From contig OY821751.1 in the NCBI GenBank assembly GCA_963682055.1, forward strand, positions 5,890,001 through 5,954,000: a stretch of 64,000 nucleotides of DNA, in the 5' to 3' direction. Positions 1-12,168 of this stretch are shown here, piece by piece (within the stretch, counting starts at the first letter, position 1; each line of letters opens with the position of its first letter). The notes beneath the pieces are model-generated. The model was not told the DNA's origin and searched no databases. It saw only the letters and a program-made list of their open reading frames with translations. The DNA comes from Primula veris. Taxonomy: Eukaryota; Streptophyta; Magnoliopsida; Ericales; Primulaceae. The translations under genes were made by a program, and so were the position numbers.

Positions 1-954
1 TGTCAAAATGTTTCCGTTTGACGTTGGAGCTTTCGACCACATTGGCCTTTGCCATCGGGATGACAGCACCACCGACTCTCCTCACGGAGCGACGGTTGCT
101 CACCTCGATGTTGAGCTTCTCAATGAGCCCCTCCAACCTCATTTCCTTCAGCTTGTGCTTCAGGTAGTTTTGAAAGTCTTTCCATGACGGCGGCAATTTC
201 TCAATCATGAGTGCCACCTGGAAAGGCTCATTAATAACTAGCCCCTCAGCCTCAAGGCGGTGATAAATCAGTTGGAGCTCCTCAACTTGCTCCATGACAC
301 CCCTGCTGTCAGTCATACGGTACTCGTGAAAGTCCGTGACAACAAATCTCTTTGTGCCAGCGTTATTCACTTTGTACTTATTTTCGAGAGTCTCCCACAG
401 CTCCTTTGCAGTAGCTTTGGGCTCGAAAACACTGAACAGCGTGTCATCTAGAGCATACAGGATATAGTTCTTGAATAGGTAGTCAGCATGTCTCCATGCC
501 TCAACCGCAGAGAACGACTGCTCGTCCAGATCGTCCTCGCTTAGGACGGGAGCAGTCTCCTTAAGAAACCTGGTCAGATTCAGGGTCGTGAGATAAAACA
601 GCATCTTTTGCTGCCAACGTTTAAAGTTGTCTCCCCTGAATTTTTCCGGTTTCTCCAGATGAGAAGTCGGCAAAGTAGGCACAGCCGAATACATCGGTGC
701 CTTGCCCTTGGCCGCAGCCTTGGCTCTTGCCGCAGCCTTAGCTGCGGCCTTGGCCATAGCCGCTGCTTCGGCCGCAGCCTCAGCTTTGGCTGTAGCATCC
801 GCCATGGCCGCAGCTGCTGCGGCCTCAGCCGATGCAACTGCGTCATCAGCGTTAGCCACCACATTCGCATCGCCCCCAGTGTTATGGACAGGCCCACCAA
901 CCACTGGTCATGCTCACCCCCGATAGGCAACTGAATAGGCGACGTGTTAGTCAT
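1..954 (-). pseudogene. Copia-type Gag, partial and frameshifted
   Basis: Translation of the minus strand gives a Ty1/copia Gag of the plant UBN2 type, cut by the window edge. Reading from the likely ATG at 954-952, about 20 residues are in one frame. Near position 885 a single-base indel shifts the frame; the rest is open to position 1. After a strongly alanine-rich stretch (about 850-700, AEAAA/AKAAA repeats) comes the typical order of motifs: a 'KPEKFRGDNFKRWQQKM' stretch near 630, then 'YILYALDD', 'ELWETLENKYK' and 'LPPSWKDFQNYLKHKL'. In this family Gag packages the element RNA into cytoplasmic particles. The matching 5' LTR lies just upstream at 1311-2648. No canonical initiator-Met primer site was seen between the LTR and gag. 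The frameshift suggests an inactive copy. Confidence 0.85.
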
Positions 955-1310
955 CTGAAACGACAACACAAAACGTATGAGATACGTGTACCAAAAATTC
1001 TATAAACAAACACCAAAACTGATATTTGGGTTTGTAAAAGAATTAACAACCAAATAATAAATTAAACTTTTTATCCTTTTAAATATCAATGCGGTTGATA
1101 TTAAAAGGATTTAAACGATTCTTATTGAATACCAATACGGTTGGTATCAACAAGAAAATAAAATAAAATTAAAACTGTTTGGAATTTTTTTCTTTGTAAT
1201 TCAATTTCTAATATAATTTAGAATTGAAAACAAGAAAGCATTATTCCTTATAAAAAATAAATAATTGTATTAATCAATACACGAAAGAAACAACAGATAT
1301 CGGTTAAGAT

Positions 1311-2648
1311 TGTTGGTTTCCGTGTACGAAATAACAATTAATAATAATAAAAGGACTAAACAATAATTAATTAAAACCAGTGTAATCTTTATTAATTTCC
1401 AAATGAAATACAATAAACTGATTACAACATGTAGGTACTGAAAATAATTAAAGCAAACGTTATCAGATTATTATTAATTAATAATCTGATGCACTGAATT
1501 GCAATAAATAGAAACTGCCGGACTGGAAAGTACAAACTTAACAGCCGGACTGTTCTGTTTGAAATTGAAATTACAGGACTGAATTGAAACTATTCTAATT
1601 ACAGAATTAAATTACAGAATAGTAATTGCAGCAAAAAACAGAACTTTAAACTAATTACAGATAAGTACAAACAGAATATAAAGCTACAGCTAAGGACAGC
1701 AATTGAAATACTAAAATAAAAAAGGACAGAATTGAATGCGTAAATGAAATGGACAGAATTAAAAGACGTAAATGAAATGGACAAAATAGAATAAAATAAG
1801 ACGAGGCTACTGTTAACAGTATGCCCTTAACCGGTATTCGCCCAACCACCTTAAGGTTTCTGGTTGTGTTGGCCCTTCGATCCCAAGGTACAACGTCTCG
1901 GATGACTCGCCGGAAACTGGCGACGAGTCAAGGTCGAGCTGTTGGTGGGTGGTTCTCTCTGGTTCTAAAATGTAATGCTGTTTTTGAGAGATGATATATG
2001 CTTCTGTATTTTATTTCAGAATATTGTCTATTTGACATGTGGGGGGTCTGGCTATTTATAGGCTTGCTGAGTATCTCAGCCATTAAGGTCACTTTACTAC
2101 TGTCAGTTTTCGAAATTCGAAACTGCAGTATTAACTTTGCAATCAAATCATATTTTTTGCAGTATTAACTGCAAAAACGCGCTTTTCCCGAACAGGCGCG
2201 CTTTTCCCGAAGAGTTAAAAACCCGTCGAGCAAGCCCGCCCGTCGAGCAAGCCCGCCCGTGTGTGGTACACAATACACACATGTGTATATGGACACACTA
2301 CTTGATATCCACATGGGATATCCTAGTATATATATTGTAAAAATCACTCATGATTTTCCAATGTGGGATAACCCTCATGGGTTAAATCTCATTTCTTTTC
2401 TCATTTTCTAGCATTGGCTTTATTGACTCTTTCGAGTACCAACCTTCGAGTCCAATTATCATTCACACCCTTCCTCCGAATAGGTCATGCGATATACCGT
2501 TGCGAAGCTAGTCGCACGAGCTACTCAACCGCATTGAGTATGGCCTCAGAAAAACTGAGGAGTCGCATTGAAAATTGACTCAAAGATGGTCCCTGACCAC
2601 TTGGAACAACCATGTATAAAATACATGTTTTCCTACATTTTTCCAACA
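1311..2648 (-). repeat. 5' LTR of the truncated Copia element
   Basis: The 1.34-kb block begins TGTTGG and ends CCAACA. It is nearly identical, apart from small indels, to the solo LTR at 48608-50021, which fixes both ends. On the minus strand a TATAAATA box lies near 2060, consistent with an element transcribed leftward into gag. The LTR contains a GC-rich stretch of tandem units (CCCGTCGAGCAAGCC type, about 2215-2262) that differs in copy number from the solo LTR. The outer flank is TGTAG; the partner end is outside the window, so the target duplication cannot be checked. The open reading frames within it look accidental. Confidence 0.9.
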
Positions 2649-3230
2649 TGTAGCAAGTACATACGATACCCAATTTGCTTCGTAATAGCCTCTAAACTCA
2701 TATAATTTGTTTTTTCTTTTGCTTATAAGTATTACTACAGTTGGTTGCTTAGAATTTTCGCTGAGCTTTTCGTTTCTGTCGTGAAAAGGCTAAATGTTAA
2801 GCTGAACAAACCCAACACAGCTTATTATTATAAAAGCTGCAGCCAAAAAACACAAATAAGAGTTGCAAACAACTACTCATCTGATCACAAGGTGAAATTG
2901 TAGCTAAAGTTTTATGTAAGCACATATCCAAGGCCAATAGAGTACCTGAAAAAGCAAGCTCTCAAATCTAGGAATATCAATGTTCACAGGCAATTTCATG
3001 GTTCCTAAAGAAACACCATCTTCATCATCATATGCCACCGGTGAAGCTCCACTTTTTCCCTGAACTGCCTTCGAAATGCTTGCCCGGTTACTTGATAAGC
3101 TACTACAAGTTTGTTTAAACTTGAATGAAAATGGTAGTGAACAATGGACAATACTTGCTGTTTTTGGGTGTAAATGAGAATGGGACTGTGTGGTAGAGGC
3201 TTGATGGAGAAGCTGTCCAACTGAAGCCAT
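2649..3230 (-). CDS. Exon 1 (and start of intron 1) of a plastid-targeted protein gene
   Basis: The coding exon runs from the ATG at 3230 to a CAG|GTACTC donor after 2946 and encodes 95 residues. The first ~60 residues are rich in Ser, Thr, His and Lys with almost no acidic residues, as expected of a chloroplast transit peptide. They are followed by an acidic DDEDG patch and a conserved-looking segment, GTMKLPVNIDIPRFESLLFQ. That segment resembles the N-terminus of a small plant family of plastid proteins of unknown function (DUF7148 from memory, unverified). The remaining exons would lie further left, but the Copia LTR begins at 2648, so the transposon sits within intron 1 or replaces the rest. 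A poly(T) tract lies upstream of the ATG (about 3271-3299). Whether the gene is still expressed cannot be told. Confidence 0.6.
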
Positions 3231-3268
3231 GGCAATATAAGATAGAGATATAAATATATATATATAGT

Positions 3269-3303
<35 letters not shown>

Positions 3304-4269
3304 AGTAGTTTATCTAGAGGTTTTATGGTGAGAAAGCATGGCTTTGATTCTGAGGTGGAGTTGGGATATTTTTTTTGTTTTTTTTGTTTTTTTTTTATCA
3401 CCAAAAAACATAGTATATATAATAAATTGGAACATAACACAGATATACAGTTAAAACGTAAATAAACAATCTAAGGCAACAAGATACTCGAAACTACAAA
3501 CATATAACAAGGCATGGTAATAAATAAATAAGACAATTTAATTCGTATTATGTCTAAACTAGTCTCCTCAAGAAAATGACACAATCAGCTCAAAATCTCT
3601 CAATTAGGTTCCATCCAACAAAAAACTCGCAGAGTAAGGTTTGACCAACCGTCAGACTCATGAATATCCAGGCTTCAACCTCTGTAACATAACCCATAAT
3701 TAGTCATCCTCGTCTATGATATTCCATCAGGATGGAACCGTGTCCACGTTTTCCAAGCCTACGAAACAGCCCTATCACCAAATATCACCAAAAGTCTCAT
3801 AAAAGACCAAGAGCTCAACCTCTGTAACATAACTGAAAGATATTCTAGCAGTCCCTCTTATTTGAGCACAAAATCAAAATAGACAAGACCTTGTACACGC
3901 TATCTAGGCTTATAGAACTCGATCCCTCTAAACTAGGGGCCACCCAAAAAAGGACATGTGTCAAAAATCGATCACTAATTACAAGTATTTTGAAAGAATC
4001 AGGTCTCAGGCTCTGTAGCATAACTCATAATCACTCTCGTATCTAGAGTAAACCCAGTCCATGCTAAATCGAGCCTATGTAAAGTAACCAGGTTTATCCC
4101 AATATATAAGATCGTATGAACGCACATAACTAAAAAGGACCACCATACTGGTTCATCAAGCTATCACCTGTAAAATGGAAACCTAAACGAAATTTCTTGA
4201 ATTTGACATTACCTCATTTCCTAATTAACAGCTTATTTACATTTAGCTACGTTTTGTAAGAAACAACCT

Positions 4270-4305
<36 letters not shown>

Positions 4306-4480
4306 TAACAAAGCTGAATTCATCAAGTTTGGAAGGTTCAGAAAAGAAAAAACTCCCACCTTTTAAGCTGCATGACCAAAATTATATTTACTAGTTTAAA
4401 GCTGTTAACAAGAGTTATAACTTAATACTGTAACTTCTAAGCATGATACAAAGGCCAAAAAAACATAAGTAGTTTAAGTA
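3231..4480. other. Intergenic DNA with two long poly(T) runs
   Basis: This stretch separates the plastid-protein exon from the 3' end of the VPS55 gene. It has no convincing coding region. Phrases such as 'cctctgtaacataac' recur at about 3680, 3818 and 4012, suggesting a degenerate internal repeat. A poly(T) run of about 33 bases lies at 4271-4304. It could be the A-tail of a minus-strand retroposed sequence, but I found no paired target duplication. Confidence 0.4.
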
Positions 4481-4890
4481 CACATATTTGCACTACTACT
4501 ATGATGAAATGCACCTCTCTGTTGATGACTGTGCTCGCCTACTTCTGTTCCATACAGAGAGAAAACGATAATGTTCAATTTTTATGCAAATATAGCATTA
4601 CTCAAAACTACCAGAATAATGCAAGTATATTACTGTATGTTTAGGTTCTATAAGATACATAAGCCATAGACCCAAGTGGCAGGAAAAAATGCCAATCAAA
4701 AATTATTGAACACATTAATCAGGAGGATTAGTTACAACTTGTCAAACTAAAGTTCTACTTCACAATATATCACAAGATAATTAAGTTCTGGCTTTACAAA
4801 GTGCAATTCTCAAATTCCTTTTTTTACTGGCACCAGGGCATAGTTACTCTTGAAATTGCGCAAACGTTAAGAGTTTCTAGTTTATAGTGA

Positions 4891-7800
4891 TCACCACTCA
4901 TCATCAAGGCTAGCACGATGAAAACACATCACAGTGCATACGAAAATGAAGAAGGAAAAGAACTCGATCCACATAGCTCCTGAGCCGATTAAACCCGCAT
5001 GCCTCAAGATAATGGGGATTGCTATGCTCCCCACAGTTGATGCTCCCGTTAAGAACTTGGCAGCGTCCATCCACCTGCAATACAAAAATACATAAAACTT
5101 ATGCGAGGGACAGAAATGTTGATTAATTATTTTTTCATTTTTAAAGTCTTCCTTTTCTCTAACTTCCTTTTGGATCTTGGCTCTTTGAAAGCAGGGTACA
5201 TTACAGCAAAGGTCTTCATACTGAGAGATTCTGATTTTGTCCCATATTTTCAGTTACTACCCTATTGGACCTCCAAGTTGAATCATGTATCACTGGTAGT
5301 CTTTTTAGGTTCACTTACAACAGCATAAGCCCCCATAATTTCCGTAAGTTTTACCAGTGGTCCCTTTTTATGGTGACCAGAACAGTTATACAAGGAGCCC
5401 ATTTGTAATACCTATTTATAAGTTGGACTTTTAGTGTAACTTAAACTGTGGGGACCAACAGCGTCTCAGAAACTGCGGGGATCAAATAGAGATTTACATA
5501 AGGTATGGGTCCATTAGAGTTGCAATTGAAACTATTAGATCAATGGAAATTTTATACAAAGTATAGTGACTATTGCTGTACTTCTTCCTTGAAAACAAGA
5601 CATCCTCCAAATGCCATCGGAAACATACTTCCCACTATCCCACACAGAACCCATATAATAACCCTCGTGTATGCGCAAGAAAAATGGAATGAAGGAGTTC
5701 AGGTTGCAATACAGGAAATTCAATTTGATATATAATACAAGGAGAATACTCTCGTATGAACATAATAACAATCCTTTAAAAGTTACTGCACACAATACTG
5801 GTTATCTGAAGAAACGATATACAGTATATTGCAAATTATGCCAAGAATTACTTGAGTTATATGACAGAAATACAGTATCCTTTAGCATGTTTAACAAGTA
5901 ACTAGGCTTAAATTGGCTATATAAAAGAATCACTTACCCTCCACCTTCGCGGCTTATTAAGAATTGAGTTGATCCCCCTCCAAAGAATAAGCACGGCATT
6001 GGCACCAAAACATACATTAGAGCTGCACAAAAAAGTAAAAAAATCATCAAGTAAACCACTAAATGATGTTGTCATTCAAAATTTTATCCATTCACAAACC
6101 TGATAACATAGGCCACCAGTTGTTGTACAATGCACAAGCCTGCACCAAGTATAAACGAAAAGATCACTATGCATATTCTTTGAACATGAAATTGTTCTCA
6201 AGGCCTTGAAAATATAAATAATAAAGAAATAATATAAGGATTCCGTAGGGCCTAGGGAAATAAAACAACGCACGCTGGAGATATTACTCGAAGAAGACTT
6301 TGCACTGTGAGGTGACCAAAGACTCGAAAGGTGTAAGGCCTTATTGGAGAAATTTTATCCAGTGAAATACTTTTACAAATAAATGTTACTTATGATCTCT
6401 ATATTAAAGGGTTTGGGGAAGGTCAAAACAATCTCCCGTGAAGAATTTTGTTGGTTAGTCAATAGAAGGAAGAGTTTTCACCTCTGGGTTGCGCTAGACA
6501 AAAGATCTAATAACTTAAGACAAGTTGCAAATTTGCAATTCTATTAGTTTTAACAAAATTTTTTTTTAAAATATGTTGCGTTCTATGGATGCAATACAAT
6601 ATGGAATTACTCCATCTAAAACAAGTAGAAAAATGTTGAATAAATTCGAGCTCAGTGTTTCTTATTTGCTGCTGTATATTGCAGCTAAAATATACATTAA
6701 TTTCTTGTGTTTACTTTATTATACTGCAGCTAGGGCTGCATCTGGATTTGAACAAATATAGGGTACAACGGATCTGTAGCTGTAAGGAGACGTTTTAAAA
6801 ATTATGACTTATAACTTCAAAAGGGCGAGAGAAGTATGTTTTAATGGAAAAGAAAAACGAGAGGGAAACAAGATTGGATTCTATTAGAGGCTAGTAATTT
6901 GTGCAAAAAGTATAAAAACAAGTAAAGAAAAAGGTCTCTAATTAAGCATCTCCGAAACTGAATTATTAATAATTTTTGGGTCCACAGGAAATGCTTCACA
7001 TTCTTCAGAATTCGCAACATGAAGAGGCTGAGAAAATGGGTTTGTATATACTTGATTACACTGGGGCATAAAAAACCAGAACATAATAAGAAGAAATATA
7101 AGAAAAAGTTAAGGTAGTCACCAAAATTTGTAGAAGTATACTGGATGAGAACATAAAAGCGAGTCCTGCAAGCCTGCACAAGTTAAATGTCAGATGAAAT
7201 TTCATCAACTGAAGCAATAAAAATTGATATTTTATATAAAATATCATAACGACTTACACTGCGAGTACAAGAAGGAACCACCATAAGTACCGGATTCATA
7301 GAACACAAAAGTAGAAATGATTAGTACCATAATAACGTTGACATAAACATTACATACAAAGCAGAAGCACATTTTACTAGTGTTAGAACACAGTGATTTT
7401 CACTCAAGCACCCTTGTCAATGACGATCAACCAAACATGAGTTGAATAAACTTTTACTTGAACAAAAGATATTAGCTCAGTTCAAAATGGTCTTAAATGT
7501 TTCTTGTTTATTTAAGCTTCAAGCATTCACTAAATCAAGCATTTTCGCCCTTAACATTAAAGAAACGTGAGTGAGTAATTCGCCCTTAACCTTCTAAGTA
7601 CCAGGGGCTTCTTTGGCTTATGTGTCCATCTATCTTAAACCTTCATTTCTTTTAGACCACAAAATAAAGAAAACTCAGCTTTGAAACTGTTCAACCAAAA
7701 AAAGTGCAACTTGTAAACAAAAAGTTACAACCAAACAAGTCCTGATTTTAATTTAATAATCTGATTTTCGAACAGACTTGATCAACTCTAAGGCCCTCAC

Positions 7801-10288
7801 AAATCAAAATCCCAATTAAAATTTTGAGCATAACAATCTGAGCTTTACCTACCGATCTAGCACAATAAGAGGCCCACCAAAATCGTTAAATTGAACATCT
7901 TTGACTTCTTTTCAGGCTGCTAATTGAATACATGGGGTTTAGGTAATCGAAACCATGTCATCGATTCGAAGGTCACAATCTCAAAATCCTAACTCACTTT
8001 AGATGATACTTGTGAGATTACCAACTAATCCCGCACAAAAAGAGGCACGGTCATATCGTTAAATTTGTTAAACGTCTTTTTACTTCAAGTCCGCATTTCA
8101 GATTAAACACGCGAAGTAAAAATGTAAATATAACATTTTTAATTGTTCTCCAGCCTATTAACTAAATACCTGAATCTCAGCTAATCGAAATCGAAAACCA
8201 GGTAACCAATTCCAAGGTCACACACAGTAAAAATCCCAAAATCTCAAATTAAAATAAGATGATAATAAATATGAGCTTACAAACTAATCCCACAAATAAA
8301 TAGGCACATACCTAAATCGTCAAATTCGTTAAAGTTAACAACTTTTACTTCAGATCTTCAATCCCAGGTTTCAGATTAAACAAGACCTAAAAATGAATTA
8401 CTAGTCCAAACAATATGTATACACATATGTAACTGTGTAAAATTGTAAATTTAAATTTTTTAATTGTTCTCCAGGCTCTAAACTAAATACCCGAATCTCA
8501 GCTAGTCGAAATCGAAAACCAGGTAACCAATTCCAAGGTTATACAAAGTAGAAACCCCAAAATTCCAATTTAAAACTAAGATGATAAATTATTCTAAATA
8601 TGAGCTTATAAACTAATCCCACATAGAAATAGGCACATACCTAAATCGTTAAATTCGTTAAAGTTAACATCTTTTACTTCAATCCCGGGTTTCAGATTAA
8701 ACAAGACCTAAAATTGAATTACTAGTCCAAACACTATGTATACACAGGTTATTATACAAAAATGTGACATTTAACATTTTTTAATTGTTCTCCAGGCTAT
8801 TGATTAAGTACCTGAATCTCAGCTAATCGAAATCGAAAACCAGGTAACCAATTCCAAGGTCATACAAAGTAAAAAACCCAAAATCCCAATTTACAATAAG
8901 ATGATAAATTATTATAATATGAACTTACAAACTAATCCCAGGTAGAAATAGGCACGTACCCAAATCGTCAAATTCGTTAAAGTTAACATCTTTTACTTCA
9001 TTTTCGGGTTTCAGATTAAACCCAAGAGGTAAAAGGTTGAACAAGACCTAAAAATGAATTACTAGTCCAAGCAATATGTATACATACATGTAATTATGTA
9101 AAATTGTAAATTTAACATTTTTAATAGTTCTCCAGGCTATAAACTATATACCTGAATCTCAGTTAATCGAAATCGAAAACCAGGTAACCAATTCCAAGGT
9201 CATACAAAGTAAAAAAACCCAAAATAAAAAAATAAGATGATAAAATATTATAAATATGAGCTTACAAACTAATCCCACACAGAAATAGGCGCATACCCAA
9301 ATCATCAAATTCGTTAAAGTTAACATCTTTTACTTCATTTTCAGGTTTCAGATTAAACACGAGATAAAAGGTTGAACAAGACCTAAAAATTGAAATACTA
9401 GTCCAGACAATATCCATACACATGTAATTAAGTAAAAATGTAAATATAACATTTGTAATTGTTCTCCAGGCTAAACTAAATACCCAAATTTCAGCTAATC
9501 GAAATCGAAAACCAGGTAATTAATTCCAAGGTCATACAAAGTACATAACAAAATTCCTATTTAAAATAAAATAATAATGAGCTTACAAACTAATCCCACA
9601 CAGAAATAAGCCCATACCCAAATCGTCAAATTCGTTAGAGTTAACATCTTTTACTTCATTTTTCGGGTTTCAGATTAAACACGTTAAACAAGACCTAAAC
9701 ATGAATTACTAGTCCAAGAAATATGTATACACAAATGTAATTATGCAAAAATGTAAATTGAACATTTTTAATTGTTCTCTAGGCTATTGAAAACACCTAA
9801 AATCCCATATTTAAAACAAGATAATAAATATAAGCTTACAAACTAATCATACACAGAAATAGGCAGATACCCAAATCATCAAATTCGATAAAGTTAACAT
9901 ATTTTACTTCAATTCCGAGTTTTAGATTAACCCAATATAGTTAAAGCTTAAAAAATAATTTATTCAAATATTAAATCATTAATTGAAGAGATAATTAGAT
10001 ATATAAATAATACATACCCAATTCGTAAAATTCGTTAAAGTTAACATATTTTACATCAATTCCGACTTTTAGAATAACCCAATAGAGTTAAAGCTTAAAT
10101 AATACAATACACATATTAAATCATTAATTGAAGAGATAAATAGATATATAACTAATAGTACATACCCAAATCATCAAATTCGATAAAGTTAACATCTTTT
10201 ACTTCAATTCATAGTTTAAGATTAACCTAACAAATTTAAAGCTCAAATAATACAATACAGATATTAAATCATTAATTCAAGAGATAAA

Positions 10289-10324
<36 letters not shown>

Positions 10325-10358
10325 TAGAGAGAGATGTACCTTCTATAGTCATCGCCAT
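4891..10358 (-). CDS. VPS55: VPS55-family endosomal membrane protein, six exons
   Basis: Exons in order are 10358-10340, 7907-7853, 7173-7122, 6139-6100, 6022-5938 and 5074-4891 (stop TGA). All junctions have GT/AG and consistent phase, giving 144 residues, the usual length for the family. The protein has four hydrophobic segments: LAGLAFMFSSSILLQIL, then NNWWPMLSALMYVLVPMP, then the FLTGASTVGSIAIPIILRH region, then FFSFFIFVCTVMCF. It ends in a short acidic tail (ASLDDEW). The VPS55/LEPROT family acts in late-endosome to vacuole sorting, with VPS68 in yeast. Exon 2 begins at a tandem AAGAAG acceptor, so 143 residues is also possible. The acceptor lacks a good pyrimidine tract, making exon 2 the least certain exon; exons 3 to 6 are secure. 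Intron 1 (about 2.4 kb) is filled by degenerate exon-2 copies. Confidence 0.88.
7800..10260 (-). repeat. Array of about ten degenerate copies of VPS55 exon 2 and flanks
   Basis: A block containing 'tcgttaaagttaacatctt' recurs at about 7883, 8055, 8320, 8650, 8965, 9305, 9625, 9875, 10025 and 10172, with spacings of roughly 145 to 340 bases. On the minus strand each copy reads like the genuine exon 2 (EVKDVQFNDF): most translate as VKDVNFNEFDDLG followed by a GT. Flanking intron sequence (CCAGGTAACCAATTCCAAGG-type and ACAAACTAATCCCACA-type stretches) is repeated with it. Only the copy at 7853-7907 continues in phase into exon 3. The array therefore arose by repeated duplication of an exon plus surrounding intron. 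Confidence 0.85.
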
Positions 10359-11134
10359 TTCGCCGAGATTTTAGTTGAGCAAAAGACTGATATTAATCGT
10401 GTTTAATGTTTATGTGTATATATATATTTATTTATTTATATCATTATATGTGTGTGTTATATATAAATATATAATCGTATGTATTGAGTTATTGTTACGG
10501 AAGGGAGAGAAAGTAAGAAGAATTGGATTCCAGACTCTTTTGAAGTTCAGAAAATTAGAAATTTTGAGTAAAAATATACAAATAAAATGTTACTTTCTGT
10601 ACTGTAACACCAAAAATTGTAAAAAATAATATGCAATAGTTTGGTTTTTTTGGGGTCATTGCAATAGTTTACTTAATTAATTAGTTATTAACCAAAACCA
10701 AAACCAAAACCAATATGCAAATTAGGATCAACTGTTTGCTTACAGAAAATTAAAAGTAATAGTTACATATCTCAAAAGGAGTAGAAATAATTTCATAAAA
10801 ATCGATTAAAGCAATATTACAAAGAATTCGACCTAAGTTAGAATGACGTACAAACGTTAGTTACACTCATATAATGCCTCGAATTTCGGATGCAAATGTC
10901 AATATGTCACTGCAAGGCATCAACGGTTTACATATTATGACATATGTATCTAATTATAAATAAGTATATTTAGCTAATTGTAAAAAGTAAGCATATGTAA
11001 GTTTTTTTATAATTAAGTTGATTGATATGTATATATTTGTAATAAGTCTTCTATAAATATCAAAGATAATTGTAGTAACGAATGTTGCCTAGACATAGGA
11101 GTTGATTTATAAACGACACCAACATGCGCATATA
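10359..11134. other. VPS55 upstream region and AT-rich spacer
   Basis: The stretch is the presumed 5' leader and promoter of the minus-strand VPS55 gene, followed by AT-rich DNA. CATA and TATA microsatellites lie inside intron 1 just before exon 1 (about 10290-10325). I see no other gene. Confidence 0.4.
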
Positions 11135-11142
11135 AATACAGG

Positions 11143-11327
11143 CAGGGGCGAAGCCATGATGTGTAAATGGGGGGTGCCAAAATATATGTACAAGTAACAT
11201 ATTTTTATGGGGTGCCAAATCTACACCTAAAAAGAAATTGTACTAAAAAAAAAATTGCGTCACTTGGGATTTCTAAAATTATGGGGGGTGCCGTGGCACC
11301 CGATCGTCCCCACTTAGCTTCCTCCTG
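11143..11327. mobile_element. hAT-type MITE with 8-bp target duplication
   Basis: The 185-bp element begins CAGGGGCGAAGC and ends with the imperfect inverse GCTTCCTCCTG. It is flanked on both sides by AATACAGG (11135-11142 and 11328-11335). An 8-bp duplication with CAGGGG-type termini is typical of hAT transposons. It has no coding capacity, so it is a non-autonomous derivative. GGGGTGCC/GGCACCC motifs inside form further inverted pairs. Confidence 0.85.
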
Positions 11328-11335
11328 AATACAGG

Positions 11336-12136
11336 TTTGACGACATAAAAATTAAGTAAAATATACTTACTAATAAGATTCAAATTCATTAGCGAAGAAC
11401 GATGAAAAAAGAGAGTTTATCTACATCGAGCCCTAACCAAAACTAGCTAAAAAGGATGCTTAAGAAAATAGATATACATATGTCATTTGTCCATAACAAA
11501 ATAGAATTGATACCGTGCAATTTAGTCAATTTTTCTATTACTCCAGAAAAAAAGAAACATTTAAATGGTTGATAATAAGCTGTGCCCACATTGGTTGGTG
11601 ATATATGTTTGAAGATACACGTGTTACTTTAGCAATACCTACGGTGATGGAAAAATTTGGTGTTCAAGGTGCCCCTTTTAATATATAATACTAAGTAAAA
11701 GTTACTCACGCGTTGTGTGTGAGACGCGTAATCAACGCGTGAGACGCGTAATGACATAAATCTCGTAATATATTTTATTTTGAACATAATATTCAGATTT
11801 GGTATCATTTATTGTAGTTATGCAGGTTAAAACGAATTGTTAATTAATTTAGCATACATCAGTAATTAGTAAAATATGGTGAATACAAATTGTTAATTAA
11901 TTATATTAGGTATATTGGTATATTAAAACATATTGAGGGTATTTTTAGAAAAATTAGACAAAATTGGGCAGGTTTTATTTCTATTGGATTGATTTATTAT
12001 AATAGAATGATAAAAAAAAAGAGTTGCACAGTTCTAAAAGACCAGGAGCATAATTTTTGTAATTCCACTTCAGCTTTCCATAATTACATGAATGGATGAT
12101 CTTTAGAGGGAGTATACTTTTATTAATTTTTTTTAA
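11336..12136. other. AT-rich intergenic DNA
   Basis: No gene is seen. A short GC-richer patch at about 11708-11755 carries the ACGCGT motif several times (direct and palindromic). Confidence 0.3.
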
Positions 12137-12168
12137 CCCAAATTAATTTACTAAAGCAACAACATTAA

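Noticed and set aside
7258..7299. A possible VPS55 exon (reading YLWWFLLVLAV) before 7173
   Set aside because: It has a donor but no AG acceptor before its upstream stop, while exon 2 joins exon 3 directly in phase.
10375..10629. 84-codon open frame upstream of VPS55
   Set aside because: Low-complexity Tyr/Ile-rich translation of a TATA microsatellite with no ATG in a good context.
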